Shown here: in pieces, positions 1-10,800 of the stretch
Layout of the letters: each line of letters opens with the position of its first letter
Numbering within the stretch: position 1 is the stretch's first letter
The notes under the pieces: generated by a model
Seen by the model: the letters and a program-made list of their open reading frames with translations, nothing else
Told to the model about the DNA's origin: nothing
The model's database searches: none
Program-made: the position numbers and the translations under genes
Assembly: GCA_038093515.1 (NCBI GenBank)
Contig: JBBPSI010000121.1
Coordinates: 1 to 64,000 of the forward strand
Length of the DNA stretch: 64,000 nucleotides
Source: Butyriboletus loyo
Taxonomy: Eukaryota; Basidiomycota; Agaricomycetes; Boletales; Boletaceae
Direction: 5' to 3'

Positions 1-75
1 GAATTCACCACTGCAATTCCAGCCAAAAGACAATATCCAAGCACTTCTACCCAACAATTGGTTTTAACTCTCAAG

Positions 76-569
76 TGTTATAATTGTATCTCTTATAACT
101 ATCTTTTGCGTTTGGACTTCGTCATATTTCTCTTTCAAAGGTCATGTGACTTTGCGCACGTGATCGTGGGATTATACATGTGATCACAGGCTGACTAAGC
201 ATATGATGTCATGGTCCAGACTGGCCCAGACTCTATGATGTCATGCCTCATGTATTTAATCTCCGTTTGCTTCTCTTCTTTTTAATCGCCGTCGACTTCT
301 ATTTCCCATCATCGTCGACTCGTGACTTCTTCATATGTACATGTATAGTAACTAGTCTCACGCACTGCATGGTCTGTGTGCATTCCCTTGTAATATAAAA
401 GGGCTTGTGGTTGAGGCTAGGATTCCCTAGCTTTAACCACTTGTCTATTCGCTGGCAACAGTTGAGAGATTAAGGTCCTGAGCTATTCCTCATTACCATC
501 ACCAGTACCTGTGTAGTACTGCAACAGTTGCAGAACCCCGTGTGCTTTGATAACTCCGTTGTCATAACA
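76..569 (+). mobile_element. Solo LTR, copy 1
   Basis: A 494-bp element starting TGTTATAA and ending CATAACA, flanked on both sides by the 5-bp direct repeat TCAAG (71-75 and 570-574). Those termini and a 5-bp target duplication are the hallmarks of an LTR-retrotransposon LTR. No internal gag/pol sequence lies next to it, so it is a solo LTR left by LTR-LTR recombination. A TATAAAA box lies at 394-400. Two related copies follow at 1226-1725 (same orientation) and 1855-2352 (inverted). The superfamily cannot be told from the LTR alone. Confidence 0.9.
394..400 (+). promoter_or_regulatory. TATA box of the solo LTR
   Basis: TATAAAA lies inside LTR copy 1, about 320 bp from its 5' end. The matching position in copy 2 reads TATATAAG, and the inverted copy 3 keeps the same element on the minus strand. 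Its conservation in three copies suggests it is the element's own Pol II promoter core. Whether it is still active cannot be told. Confidence 0.5.
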
Positions 570-967
570 TCAAGCACTGTATGATAAAGCCAAGGTCAAC
601 TGCCTAATCCAAGGACTAACCCTTCAGTCAACAGAAAACTCTTATCTGATCTCTTATCTGATGATGAGCCAGACAGCCATCAGGAGCTGCCAGGGACTTA
701 CATACAGTTGTAAAGATCTGTTGTGTTATCTGTGATAGTCAAACCACCAGAAAATCCCAAGAGAAAGAAGAAGAATGTGTTGTGGCAGGTGAGTCAGGTG
801 ATGGTAGGTAAGCAGGCTGCATCGGGTGTGATTACATAAGCACGCGCATTATGGTGCATGGGGCATCGTGCTCAGGCAAGCCACATGGGAGCGATACCCA
901 TAAAAGGGCGAAAATGTGGAAGAAGCGAAATACTTGGAATACTCGAAATACGCACACAGCCGCAAGG

Positions 968-1052
968 TACTCGAAAGACCCGACACACCCGAAAGACCCA
1001 ACACACCCGAAACACCCGACACACCTGAAACACCCGAAAGACGCACCACCTA
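968..1052. repeat. Minisatellite, 9/18-bp unit
   Basis: Imperfect tandem repeats alternating a CACCCGAAA-like and a GACCCGACA-like 9-mer, about nine units in a row. The array lies between solo LTR copies 1 and 2. It is read as open frames on both strands, but the repeated peptides look like a by-product of the repeat and not a gene. Confidence 0.75.
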
Positions 1053-1150
1053 CTCTCACTTCACACTGCCTACTCACACTTTCCCCCGCTGTCCTCCATT
1101 AACTTTTTAGATCCCCACGCCCTCCTCCGTTCACTTTATTGGACTAGCAT

Positions 1151-1225
1151 TTCACCCATTGTGCTTTTAGCACAGGTAGGTAGTAAAGTTAGAAAATAGC
1201 TTGATGTTTGCAAATGCATACATAG
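1151..1225 (+). repeat. Short direct repeat, left copy
   Basis: About 75 bp beginning TTCACCCATTGTGCTTTTAG recurs with small differences at 1769-1836. The right ends of both copies share CAAATGCATACATA. LTR copy 2 is inserted exactly at the end of this left copy, so the repeat pair existed before the LTR landed. It may be a fragment of another dispersed repeat. Confidence 0.65.
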
Positions 1226-1725
1226 TGTTATAATATATCTTATAACAGCCTTTCGGACTTCATCATTTCTCTTTCAAAGGTCATGTGACTTAGTGCACAT
1301 GATCATGGGATTATACATGTGACCATAGGCTGACTAAGCATATGATGTCATGGTCCAGACTGGCCCAGACTCTATGACATCATGCCTCATGTATTTAATC
1401 TCCATTTATCTTCTCTTCTTTCTGATTGCTGTCACTTCTATTTAATCTCCGTCGACCCTGTACTTCTACTCATATATACTTGTATAGTAATTAGTCTCAT
1501 GCACTGCTTGGTCTGTGCAGTTCCCTGTAATATATAAGGCTTGTGGTTTGGGCTAGGATTCCCTAGCTTTAACCACTTGTCTATTTGCTGGTAACAGTTG
1601 AGGATTAAGGTCATAGCTCTTTCTCTACATACTTGCCAGTGCTTTGTGTAGCGCTGCAACTGGAGTTGAACTGCTTGTGGATTGGTATTCTGACTGGCTT
1701 AGTCCGTTGGTTGCTAGTCATAACA
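1226..1725 (+). mobile_element. Solo LTR, copy 2
   Basis: A 500-bp relative of the 76-569 element in the same orientation, starting TGTTATAA and ending CATAACA. It is flanked by its own 5-bp duplication CATAG (1221-1225 and 1726-1730). It is visibly diverged from copy 1, with many substitutions and short indels, so it is a separate insertion and not a recent local duplication. Confidence 0.9.
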
Positions 1726-1768
1726 CATAGTCTATACTGTATAGGGAATAGGAACTACAAATGCAACA

Positions 1769-1836
1769 TTCCACCCATTGTGCTTTTAGCACAGGTAGTA
1801 GGCAGCAAAGTTAGAAAAAAACAAATGCATACATAT
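1769..1836 (+). repeat. Short direct repeat, right copy
   Basis: Partner of the repeat at 1151-1225. Both copies share the core CCCATTGTGCTTTTAGCACA, then a stretch resembling GTTAGAAAA, then CAAATGCATACATA. It ends just before inverted LTR copy 3. Confidence 0.65.
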
Positions 1837-1854
1837 GTACATATGTCCCAGGCC

Positions 1855-2352
1855 TGTTACGAGACAACGGAGTTATCAAGTGGCACACGGGGTTCCGCAA
1901 CTGTTGCAGCTAAACACAATAACTGGCGAGTGTAATGAGGATAGCTCAGACCTTAATCTTCTCAACTGTTGCCAGCGAATAAGACAAGTGGTTAAAGCTA
2001 GGGAATCCTAGCCACAACCACAAGCCCTTTTATATTACAAGGGAATGCGCACAGACCATGCAGTGCGTGAGACTAGTTACTATACATGTATATACGAAGA
2101 AGTCACGAGTCGACGATGATGGGAAATAGAAGTCGACGGTGATCAAAAAGAAGAGAAGCAAACGGAGATTAAATACATGAGGCGTGACATCATAGAGTCT
2201 GGGCCAGTCTGGACCATGACGTCATATGCTTAGTCAGCCTGTGGTCACATGTATAATCCCACGATCACGTGCGCTAAGTCACGTGACCTTTGAAAGAGAA
2301 ATATGACGAAGTCCAAACGCAAAAGATGGTTATAAGAGATACGATTATAACA
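1855..2352 (-). mobile_element. Solo LTR, copy 3 (inverted)
   Basis: A 498-bp inverted copy of the same LTR family. Read on the minus strand it starts TGTTATAA and ends CGTAACA. It is flanked by its own 5-bp duplication AGGCC (1850-1854 and 2353-2357). It resembles copy 1 more closely than copy 2. Being inverted, it cannot be the second LTR of a full-length element with copy 1 or 2. Confidence 0.9.
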
Positions 2353-2357
2353 AGGCC

Positions 2358-3220
2358 CACCATGGTACTACCTATACCTGCATGGAGTATACCCATGTCT
2401 TTGTTTTTTTAAATCTGTGTTTATTGTTCTGCAATCCATTGACCCCTTTCCAGATAGTACTGTTAGTAGGATTGCAAGTGACTTTGCATTCTTGGCACAG
2501 CTGGAGCCAAATATTCAGAGTCTAAACCTTCAAAGCCAGTTCAGTATGTGTCACTGGAATAGTAGACAGTTGCTATTGTGGCTACAGTGCTAAGTGAAGT
2601 GAAACTCAGATCAATCTCCACCAGACTGAGTCTGGAATGTGGTAAACCTGATTTGGAAACTGATTTGGAGCCATTAATAGATACCATCCTGCAGCCATGT
2701 GAAGATTCAGGCTCCAAACATTTGGCTGCAGCTGCACCAAGAATGCTGCAAAGTTGCTTGCACTTCTACTATTTTAGCTACCTACTCTTTGAGCATACCA
2801 AACTGGCTCTAATGGTTGATCCCTGTTTCTTCCCACCCCCAACACCTCCCCATACTTGCCAAGACCAATGTTTCCCATTCACTCTGTGAACTGCAAAGCC
2901 CCTATCTTTCTGATCTGATCTGGTCTGCATAGCTGGGCTGTTGCATCTCTCATTCTTTCAATTACATGACCAATTATAATGCTGTAGGGAATGTATATTC
3001 CCTATGCTCACAAACATCCCTTTCTCTAGTGATTCAGCTTTCACATTGACTACAAACAGTACCTCACATCTTCCATCCCCCACCAACATTTGAGCCTTTT
3101 TCTGCACCTTGCATGCTCATGAAGATTCTGTAATGTATTTCCATGTACCTAGAAATGTTTGTGGGTAAGTTTTACTATTTGGATGTGGATCAGGAGAGAG
3201 CTAGATGCTAAATGCAATGA
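2358..3220. other. Stretch without a convincing gene
   Basis: AT-richer than the gene-bearing remainder of the window. It holds only one open frame over 100 codons (2578-2889, plus), which begins with GTG and shows no family motif, no introns and no homology I recognise. Given its position between LTR remnants and tandem repeats, I read it as non-coding or decayed sequence. Confidence 0.5.
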
Positions 3221-3515
3221 AAGATGAACAAAAAATGAAATTGTTTGCCATGTGTTGCAGCCCTGGGAGCAGCAAGGGAGGGAGGGAGAAAGAGCCAGAG
3301 GGCAAGGGGCTGCTTGGGCAGCATGGAAATGCCTTGGTACCCAAGACGGACAAAAAAGGAATTTGATTCCCACGCATCGCAACACAGCGGGCGAGGAAAC
3401 ATGGAAAGGGTTTGGTGCGCGGGATTCACTGAAAAGGAATTTATTTCCTACGTGTCGCAGCCCAGCGCGCGAGGAATGTGCGAATGGTTTGGTGCGCAAG
3501 ATGAACAAAAATTGG
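3221..3515. repeat. Degenerate ~78-bp tandem repeat
   Basis: Four unit starts are visible near 3221, 3343, 3421 and 3498, each beginning with a sequence like AAGATGAACAAAAAAGGAAT. The two central units are 78 and 77 bp and share the end GGTTTGGTGCGC. The first unit is about 122 bp and carries an extra GGGA/GAGA-rich insert. The fourth is only a partial start. Confidence 0.65.
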
Positions 3516-3560
3516 ATTGGATAGATAGATGGATAGATTGGATGGATTGGATATTGGATA
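3511..3560. repeat. GGAT/GATA simple repeat
   Basis: About 50 bp of imperfect GGAT and GATA motifs directly after the ~78-bp tandem repeat. It is probably slippage-derived. Confidence 0.7.
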
Positions 3561-4307
3561 GCGGACTCTCAATACGATAACGCGTATTGCCCCCAAACTC
3601 TCACTTAAGCGCGTTCACAATCGTCCCACGCTATCTAGCCCTACTATATTCGTCTGCTTATATAACACACATCGCCGTTGCGTCCGTGTACGCATACTAC
3701 TATACATCCGTAATCTCCCAGACAGATTCGTCAAACCCCTTGCTATGACGATGCTGCCGACCAACAAGACGTGGCATTCGCCCCGAAACAGTGATACGGT
3801 CACTGCCAATACCTCGCATGTAATACACAACCAATTGCTGCAATGGGCACACACTCCGACTCACTACTGTTTGAAGGACTCAGCGACAAGCCAGCTGGGA
3901 AGCAGAAACAGTGAAACAAGTTTGACGCTTCGACTGTATCCAGGGCGGTGCTGGACGTCCAATAGTACAAATAAAGGTGCTGGGGGAACGAATCGGAGGG
4001 GAATCACTCCAATCGTTCAGGTCAGTCGGCGTGTCTGTAGGTCGGGGATGATTTCTGCATGGTAAGTGGGATGATGTGCAGTACACACCCTACTTTCCTG
4101 CGCGTGGATAACTGGCCAATCGTCTCAGTGAACGCCGCGGAAGCATTCAGATCCTCATTTACGATTTCGATACTCTTCAGCAAGCGAGCTCGTGTCGCGT
4201 CGCAACCAACGACGGGCTGCTTCAGTCATCGCATCTTGTTCTACCCTCCCAATAAAATCCCCTTCAATATTGAAACATGACGTCGAGACTCCCGTTATTG
4301 CTCTATC
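3561..4307. other. Upstream region of the sedolisin gene
   Basis: About 750 bp with no frame I can support as a gene. The few open frames of 70-110 codons overlap each other in different phases and lack family signals. The end nearest 4308 must hold the sedolisin promoter and 5' leader. An ATG at 4276 is out of frame with the gene's ATG and soon stops. Confidence 0.5.
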
Positions 4308-6711
4308 ATGAAGGCCCTCCTCTCATTCGTCGCCCTTGGTCTCGGTCTCTTCGCCGCCGCGGCACCAGCTCATTATACCCTCCACGAGAAGCGTGCCCAC
4401 CTCCCCATAGGCTGGACATTGAAGCGCAGACATGACTCTAGTACTCCCCTTCCGCTGCGCTTTGCCCTGACACAGACGAACATTGATGCCATCAGCGATT
4501 ACCTCATGGAGGTGTCCCACCCCGAGTCTGAGAAATACGGGAAACACTGGTCTGCGAGCGATGTTCTCGAGATGTTCGCACCCAGCGACGGGACCATCGA
4601 AGCAGTTCGATCATGGCTCTTGCAGAGCGGCATCGAGAGCAACCGCATCCGGTTGATGCCCAGCAAGGGTTGGATTGAAGTGACAACCACCGTCGAGGAG
4701 GCAGAGCGTCTCCTTCAGACAGAATACAACGTGTACAGTCACACGTCAGGAAAGGAGCACGTCGGTTTGTCGATTCCAGAGATTGTATTTCATATGGTGC
4801 TGATGATTAAATCGATAGCTTGTAACGCTTACCATCTCCCTGCAGACATTGTCCCTCATGTGGACCTTGTGACCCCGAGTGTCCATTTCGATGCTAAGCT
4901 GACGCGTCGTGATAGCGTTGAACATGCTCGTTCCGTCGCTCGACCGGGTCTGGGAGTTGGACCAAAGACGTCTGGAAGGTTGGAAGATACAGTGCCCACT
5001 GGCCTTTCAACGTGCGACGAATACATTACACTGGACTGCTTGCGCGCGCTCTATGGACTCTTTTACACCCCAAGTGCAGTTGGGTCCAATAGCTACGGAA
5101 TTGGTAAGCGAACGATTGTTTTAAAGGTACCTCCAGCTGAAAATTGCATAAAATGCAGTCGAGTATACTCCACAAGCTTATCTTCAGACTGATCTGAACC
5201 TGTTCTTCGCAAATTACTCTCCCTCTCTCTACGGAAAGTCGCCCTACATGGTCTCGATTGACGGAGGTAAGGGTGTACACTGTACAGAATTGTATATAGG
5301 TCTCACTTTCTACTCAGGCTACGCACAGACCGAGTATCAAAATTTCACCGAAAACGGTGAATCCGACCTCGACCTTCAATATGCTATGGGACTCGTCGGG
5401 CCATCGCAGACGGTGACTCTATACCAAGTCGGTGATATGGTGGAGGGTTAGTCACCAAGATATCGTACGTTACATTGAAACTGATGTCGTTCCCTCAGGT
5501 GCCTCGTTTAACAACTTCCTCGATGCTCTCGATGCGTCTTACTGTACCTTCGAGGGCGGTGACGACCCGAACCAAGATGGTATTTATCCTGATCCGCACG
5601 GCGGTGGATATGAAGGTCAGTGCTCATTTAAATGTACTTTCCCCAGAATAACTTCATATACCCCCATCTAGGACCTGAGGCATGTGGAACAGTCAAGCCA
5701 GCAAATGTCATCTCTACCTCGTACGGGTACAACGAAGCTGATCTCACGCCGTTCTATACCGCACGTCAGTGCGCTGAGTATGCCAAACTTGGTCTCATGG
5801 GTGTCACCATCCTGTATAGCTCTGGTGACTACGGTGTCGCCGGTAACGGTGGTCTTTGCTTGAACCCGAATGGTACGTAGACCTCTCCCCTGCCACGATA
5901 TCGTTCCTAGTCTTGCGTTGGTGGGTAGGAACTCAAACTACTACTGGAATGATATTCAACCCGACTTTCCCTGGGACTTGCCCATACATCACTTCCGTCG
6001 GTGCTACTATGGTCCCACCCAACTCTACAGTCTACGAACCCGAGACGGCTTGCAAGGAGGTCATCTACTCTGGCGGTGGATTCAGTAACTACTTTGCCAT
6101 GCCCTCGTACCAGCAGTCAGCTGTTGACTACTACCTGAAAAACTATTACCCTAACTACCCGGCTGACATCTGGAATTCCACTGGAAAGGTATAGCAATAA
6201 CATGACATGTTTCCCTCCAAATTGGAATGGCTAACGAGCAAACAGTCTCGTGCCTTCCCTGACATTTCGGCCAACGGAGCTAACTACGTCATTGCTGTAT
6301 GTCGGCTATTCTTTATCTAGGTGAAAGGTGACGCTTACTTTCCTCCCGCGTGAACTCAGGTCGACGGCGAATTCAGGCGTGTTTATGGAACGTCTTGCTC
6401 CTCTCCAGTCAGCGGTGCGATCTTTACGATGATCAATGATGCTCGTATCGCAGCCGGCAAGTCGACCATCGGATTCATTAATCCAACGGTGAGTGAAATC
6501 GAATTGCAGCGAAGACTGCATGGTTGTGACGAGGCTTTTCTTGTAGATCTATTCCCCCGCGTTCGCTGGTGCTTTCAATGACATCACTACGGGAGACAAT
6601 CCGGGATGTAGAACCAATGGATACAACGCAACAGTCGGGTGGGACCCAGTGACTGGTCTCGGAACGCCCAACTTCCCCAAGTTGCTTGAAGCTTGGCTCG
6701 CACTTCCTTGA
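4308..6711 (+). CDS. Sedolisin-family (S53) tripeptidyl-peptidase, secreted
   Basis: A secreted acid serine protease of the tripeptidyl-peptidase type. I read ten exons: 4308-4764, 4819-5103, 5159-5266, 5318-5446, 5499-5615, 5672-5872, 5929-6188, 6246-6296, 6360-6488 and 6547-6711, all with GT-AG introns of 51-63 bp, giving 633 residues. A signal peptide (about 1-20) is followed by a pro-kumamolisin propeptide with the [10 protein letters not shown] segment, then the peptidase domain. The catalytic Glu and Asp lie in GESDLDLQY (about E298/D302), the oxyanion Asp in SSGDYG (about D418) and the nucleophile Ser in GTSCSSP (about S548). The Ca-binding end [15 protein letters not shown] is present. 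All key residues are intact, so it should be active. Likely role: extracellular protein digestion at low pH. Confidence 0.93.
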
Positions 6712-7063
6712 AGGGTGAGAATGTTGATGTAGGATGTGTGCCAGAATTGTGTGTAAACGTTTGCTTGCGGTTAATGTATCTTTTGTGGAAGGCTGGCGGT
6801 CTAGTCGATGATACAAATATGCGATGTGTAACGTGCGATACAAGGCACGGTACTCATGATATAATGGGTGCGAATCCCAAGTATCTGGCTCCGCGAACGA
6901 TTCACACTTGCGTTCGGGCGTCGTCAGACATGTATAACCATCTCCTGCGTTACTAGTATAAGATACATCAAGACAACGAACGAGAACGACGAAAGCCAGC
7001 CCTGGACCACCAGAAGCTTGAGCTTCACTTACCTACCGAGCCGGACCGACACAAAGGCATATT
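6712..7063. other. Intergenic, convergent 3' ends
   Basis: About 350 bp between the stop of the sedolisin gene (plus) and the stop of the COX14-like gene (minus). It must hold both 3' UTRs. I see no gene or repeat in it. Confidence 0.6.
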
Positions 7064-7565
7064 CTATGATCGCTTGAGAATCGCAACTTGGGCGGCCTCA
7101 GCCAATGACTGTTCTCGAGCCTCCTCTGCAGCCTTTATGTATTTATTTAATGTGCGCATTCTCTTTAAGAAGAAGAAAAAACACGTCACCTGTGCCTCTT
7201 CGCGTGCTTTGGCATCAGCGTCTCTCCTCGCGAGTGCCTCAGTGGATCATCGGGACTTCAGTCCGGTCTACGTACACTGCATGAAACAGACAGACGACAC
7301 ACCTCTGCGGAAGGGAAGACGAGTAGAAGGATGAAAACAAACAAGGACAAGGTCGGCATCAGAAACTTGGACAGACGATCGTACGAAACGACGCACCTTT
7401 GCCTTTGGACATGACGTGGCCGTGAATGGAGTAGCCTAGGTAGATGCCATATACGCTGAGTGCGGCGAGTCCGGAAACAAGAGTACGTTGGAGGACGTCA
7501 GCGAGGGTGAGTGGTGTCCGGGTATACTTTGGTTGCCTTAGACCCAGGAAGGTGAGCAGGGACAT
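7064..7565 (-). CDS. COX14-like mitochondrial membrane protein
   Basis: A small single-span protein resembling Cox14, an inner-membrane factor for assembly and translational control of cytochrome c oxidase subunit 1. Exon 1 (7565-7397) encodes a short leader and one hydrophobic helix around SGLAALSVYGIYLGYSI. The C-terminal tail is an Ala/Glu/Arg-rich helix on exons 7237-7190 and 7132-7064, ending AILKRS. Joining exon 1 to the tail in frame is not possible with one ordinary intron. A 2-nt exon (AG, 7304-7303) with consensus splice sites on both sides restores the frame and gives 95 residues. An in-frame ATG lies 33 nt upstream (7598), but the downstream one fits better. The family call rests on size, topology and a weak match to yeast Cox14. 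Confidence 0.5.
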
Positions 7566-7883
7566 GAATATTTGAATATTTGAATGGTTCTGATTCAAAG
7601 CGGGACAGGTCCTATCGGACTCTCAAAACTTAGCCTGCCGAACCGGCTGTTTGCGGGTTGAAAAATGCATATGCCAGCTTTAATTGAAATATTGGTTGCT
7701 TGTATGCGATCTACAGAAGATACAAGACATAATATAGTAATAGAATATCAATATCTAACCTAGATTTCTTGCGTCCAACCAACCAGCCATGATCGCGCGT
7801 TCGAACACATGGAATGGTGACATGTAGAAAAACAGAGCTGATGAAAAAAATGAAATCAAGAAGCAGAGAGAAAACCAATAACG

Positions 7884-10800
7884 CTACAGCCGCCAATCTC
7901 GGAAGAAATCCCAGTCCGTTCGCACGACATGAATCATATAGTCCGGCACGCTCCCGCCATCCCCCTCTTCCCCGCCGTGCTCGTGCTCGCCTTCTTCAAC
8001 CTCCACTTCACCCTCACCTTGTACACCACTGTCGGTCTCCCCGCGCGGCTCTGCCACCTCTTCAGCACCAAAGTCAGCTTGATCGGCACCCTCGAGCACG
8101 TCTTCTTCCCTCGCCGCGATGACGGCAGCCTGTGCGTCCTCAGAATCCTCAAACTCCCCGAGCGCACTTGTCAACGCGCCATCATCCTCGAGCAACGTCC
8201 GCCAGTCAAACCCCCCTTTCTGGATGACGATATCGTCCAACGAACGCTTTTGGTTTGCCTTCATGAGCATCGCTTCCTCCACCGTGCGTGAGGATATGAA
8301 CCGGTAGATGTGTACGTCGCGAATCTGTCCAATGCGGTGGGCACTATGAACGTACGTCATACCAGGTTAGCTGTGTCCGCACCAAGATCAAAATTTCTCA
8401 CCGGTCCTCGCACTGTCTATCCATCTGAGGATTAAAATCGCTGTCATAAAATATGACCGTATCCGCGCCAGTCAAACTACGAATCCGATCAGTACCCCGT
8501 ACGAAGGAACATACGACGACGTACTTAATACCGACACCACCAGACCGAGAAGACGAGATGAAACAAAAGATCCTCGCATCCGCATTGAACCTCTCCGTGA
8601 TGTACTGCCGATCCTCGATCTTCGTCGCGCCATCTAGTCTGAGATAGAGATAGCCGTGAAAGTTGAGGAATATCTCGAGAATGTCCAACACCCGCGTCAT
8701 TTGTGTGAAGATCAATATTCGGTGACCCTCTGCCTTCCTTTGCCGTAGCAATCGACTCAGCTCTTGGAGCTTCCCACAGTCATATTGCAACAACGACGGG
8801 TCAGGAAACGCAATCTGAAGCTTGACGCTAGTACGGTGCAAGGCGTCGTCGAACGTGGGCGGACAGGACATGATCGCCTCTTCGTACCCAGTAAGCGCCA
8901 GGCGGGGAAGATCCAGCGCAACAACCGCAGGGGTGGCAAACGCGAACCTGTCAATGACGTCCGATACTTCCTCCACGCGTTCCTCATACGATTTCACCAT
9001 GGCGTTCACGGTAGTCACCGTGACCAAGTGCGCGGCCTTGAGGTCCATAGCGGATAGCGGCAAGATGGAACGATGACAACCTTGTACAGTTTTCAACAGC
9101 TCATACCCATATATCGGTGTCCGAGCACACCGCAAACGGTTGACGTAGCCTATCTGAGCCCACCGGGCAACGTTCTGCACACGCTGTTGATAACTGCGCC
9201 ATACACGATAGCCTGCAATGGTTCGGATATCCTTCGGCGGTGGCTCCCCAGGCATCTCAGATATTAGTGGCAATCGATGTGTGGCATCCAAACGGCGCGT
9301 CTCCAGCGCACAAATGAGGGGCACGTTTTGCTCGTCGACGAATCGCAGCCCAAACAAGTCGAGATTGATCGGCTCCTCGTCTTCTACCCCGAGCATCTTC
9401 CGTCGGACAAGCAGTTCCTTGATCTCAAAGTCGGCGATCGCCGAGCGCGTCATGGCAAAAGACGTGACGACGGGTCGGACCTCAAACAGATTGGGATGAT
9501 TGCACACCTTGCGAAGTTGCATCAGGACGTTGGCAATCTTTTGGTATACCCCCGACTCGAGCGCTTCCAGGGTGTGTGCACGCGACATGAACTCGTCGTA
9601 CAGGAAACGTTGCCTCTTGGAGAGTGGGCAGAGGACGAGGTGCTCGTATTTGCTTGGAAGCTCTTTTTCAACGTCCCGTTTCAATCGACGGAGGAGGTAG
9701 GGCCGCAATACGGTATGTAGCTTCGATACGCGTTGCAAGGTTTCGTCGTCCAGCATGGTACCCATTTCGATCGCTTTCTCCAACGGATCTGGACGACGCA
9801 AGACATAAGCACCCCTCCCAATCTCAACGCAACGGACAAAGAAACAAGAGAACGCACTCGAGAACCATTCTCCAAACTCCTTCAGGCTGGCAAAGTTGGT
9901 GCCGGACATCAAGAACTGCAAGAGGGCCCACAATTCCGTCAAATTATTCTGCAAGGGCGTTCCTGTGAGGAGCAGCCGCCGAAAGGAGCGAAACATGAGC
10001 AGGATATTCCACCGCTGGGACCTAAAATTCTTGATCATATGCGCCTCGTCGAGGATCATGTAGTACCACATCTTGCGCTTGAAAATGTGTGCGTCCCGAC
10101 TCGCAAGCGTGTACGAGGTGATGCAAACGTTGAAGTGGTGCTTATTGTACCATCCTTGTCGTAGCTCCTTCCGACGTTTGGTGCTCCCGTGATAACTCAG
10201 AGTCTTGAAGCCGGGGAGAAATTTTTTAAACTCCATCTCCCAGTTCAGCAGCACGCTCGTTGGGACAATCTAGACGACCATCCGTCGTGAGAGTCACCAA
10301 CGAATGTATTCCGAAAAAGTCACCCGACGTACGATGAGATGGGGTCCCCATATCCCCCGATCACAAGCCAAATGGGCAAGCAACGCAATCGTTTGAATCG
10401 TTTTCCTATTCAAAGGGAAATTGGTGAATAGCACGTTTCTCCCCTCGTTCTTTATCAAACGTACCCCAGCCCCATCTCGTCCGCCAAGATACCATTCAGA
10501 TTATTCAAATGCAGCGAGGCGAGCCACTCCAACCCACTCTGCTGGTACGGGCGGAGCACCCCGCGGAGAAGTAACGGTGGCTTGATCTTGTCCTCGGGAG
10601 ACCAGTCAACGGGTGCAACAGCGAACGGCTTCAGATAATCTGGAATCCGGGCAAATTCGTCGTCCTGGACGACCTCCATCGGCACATCTGCCTCTGCCTC
10701 TGCCTCTGCCTGCTGCACCTGGGAAGAGACGGTGTGATCGGAAATACCTTCAAGAGGAAGTGGCGGCACGTCACCGCCCTTGGTTTCGTCCTCCTTCGTG

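Noticed and set aside
832..1110. Overlapping open frames on both strands with repeated GVSG or THPK-like peptides
   Set aside because: They are translations of the 9/18-bp minisatellite; all frames stay open because the unit length is a multiple of three.
2578..2889. A 103-codon plus-strand frame
   Set aside because: It begins with GTG, has no known motif and lies in repeat-rich sequence between LTR remnants.
9277..9720. A 147-codon plus-strand frame inside SWR1
   Set aside because: It is antisense to conserved Snf2 coding sequence and shows no family signal.
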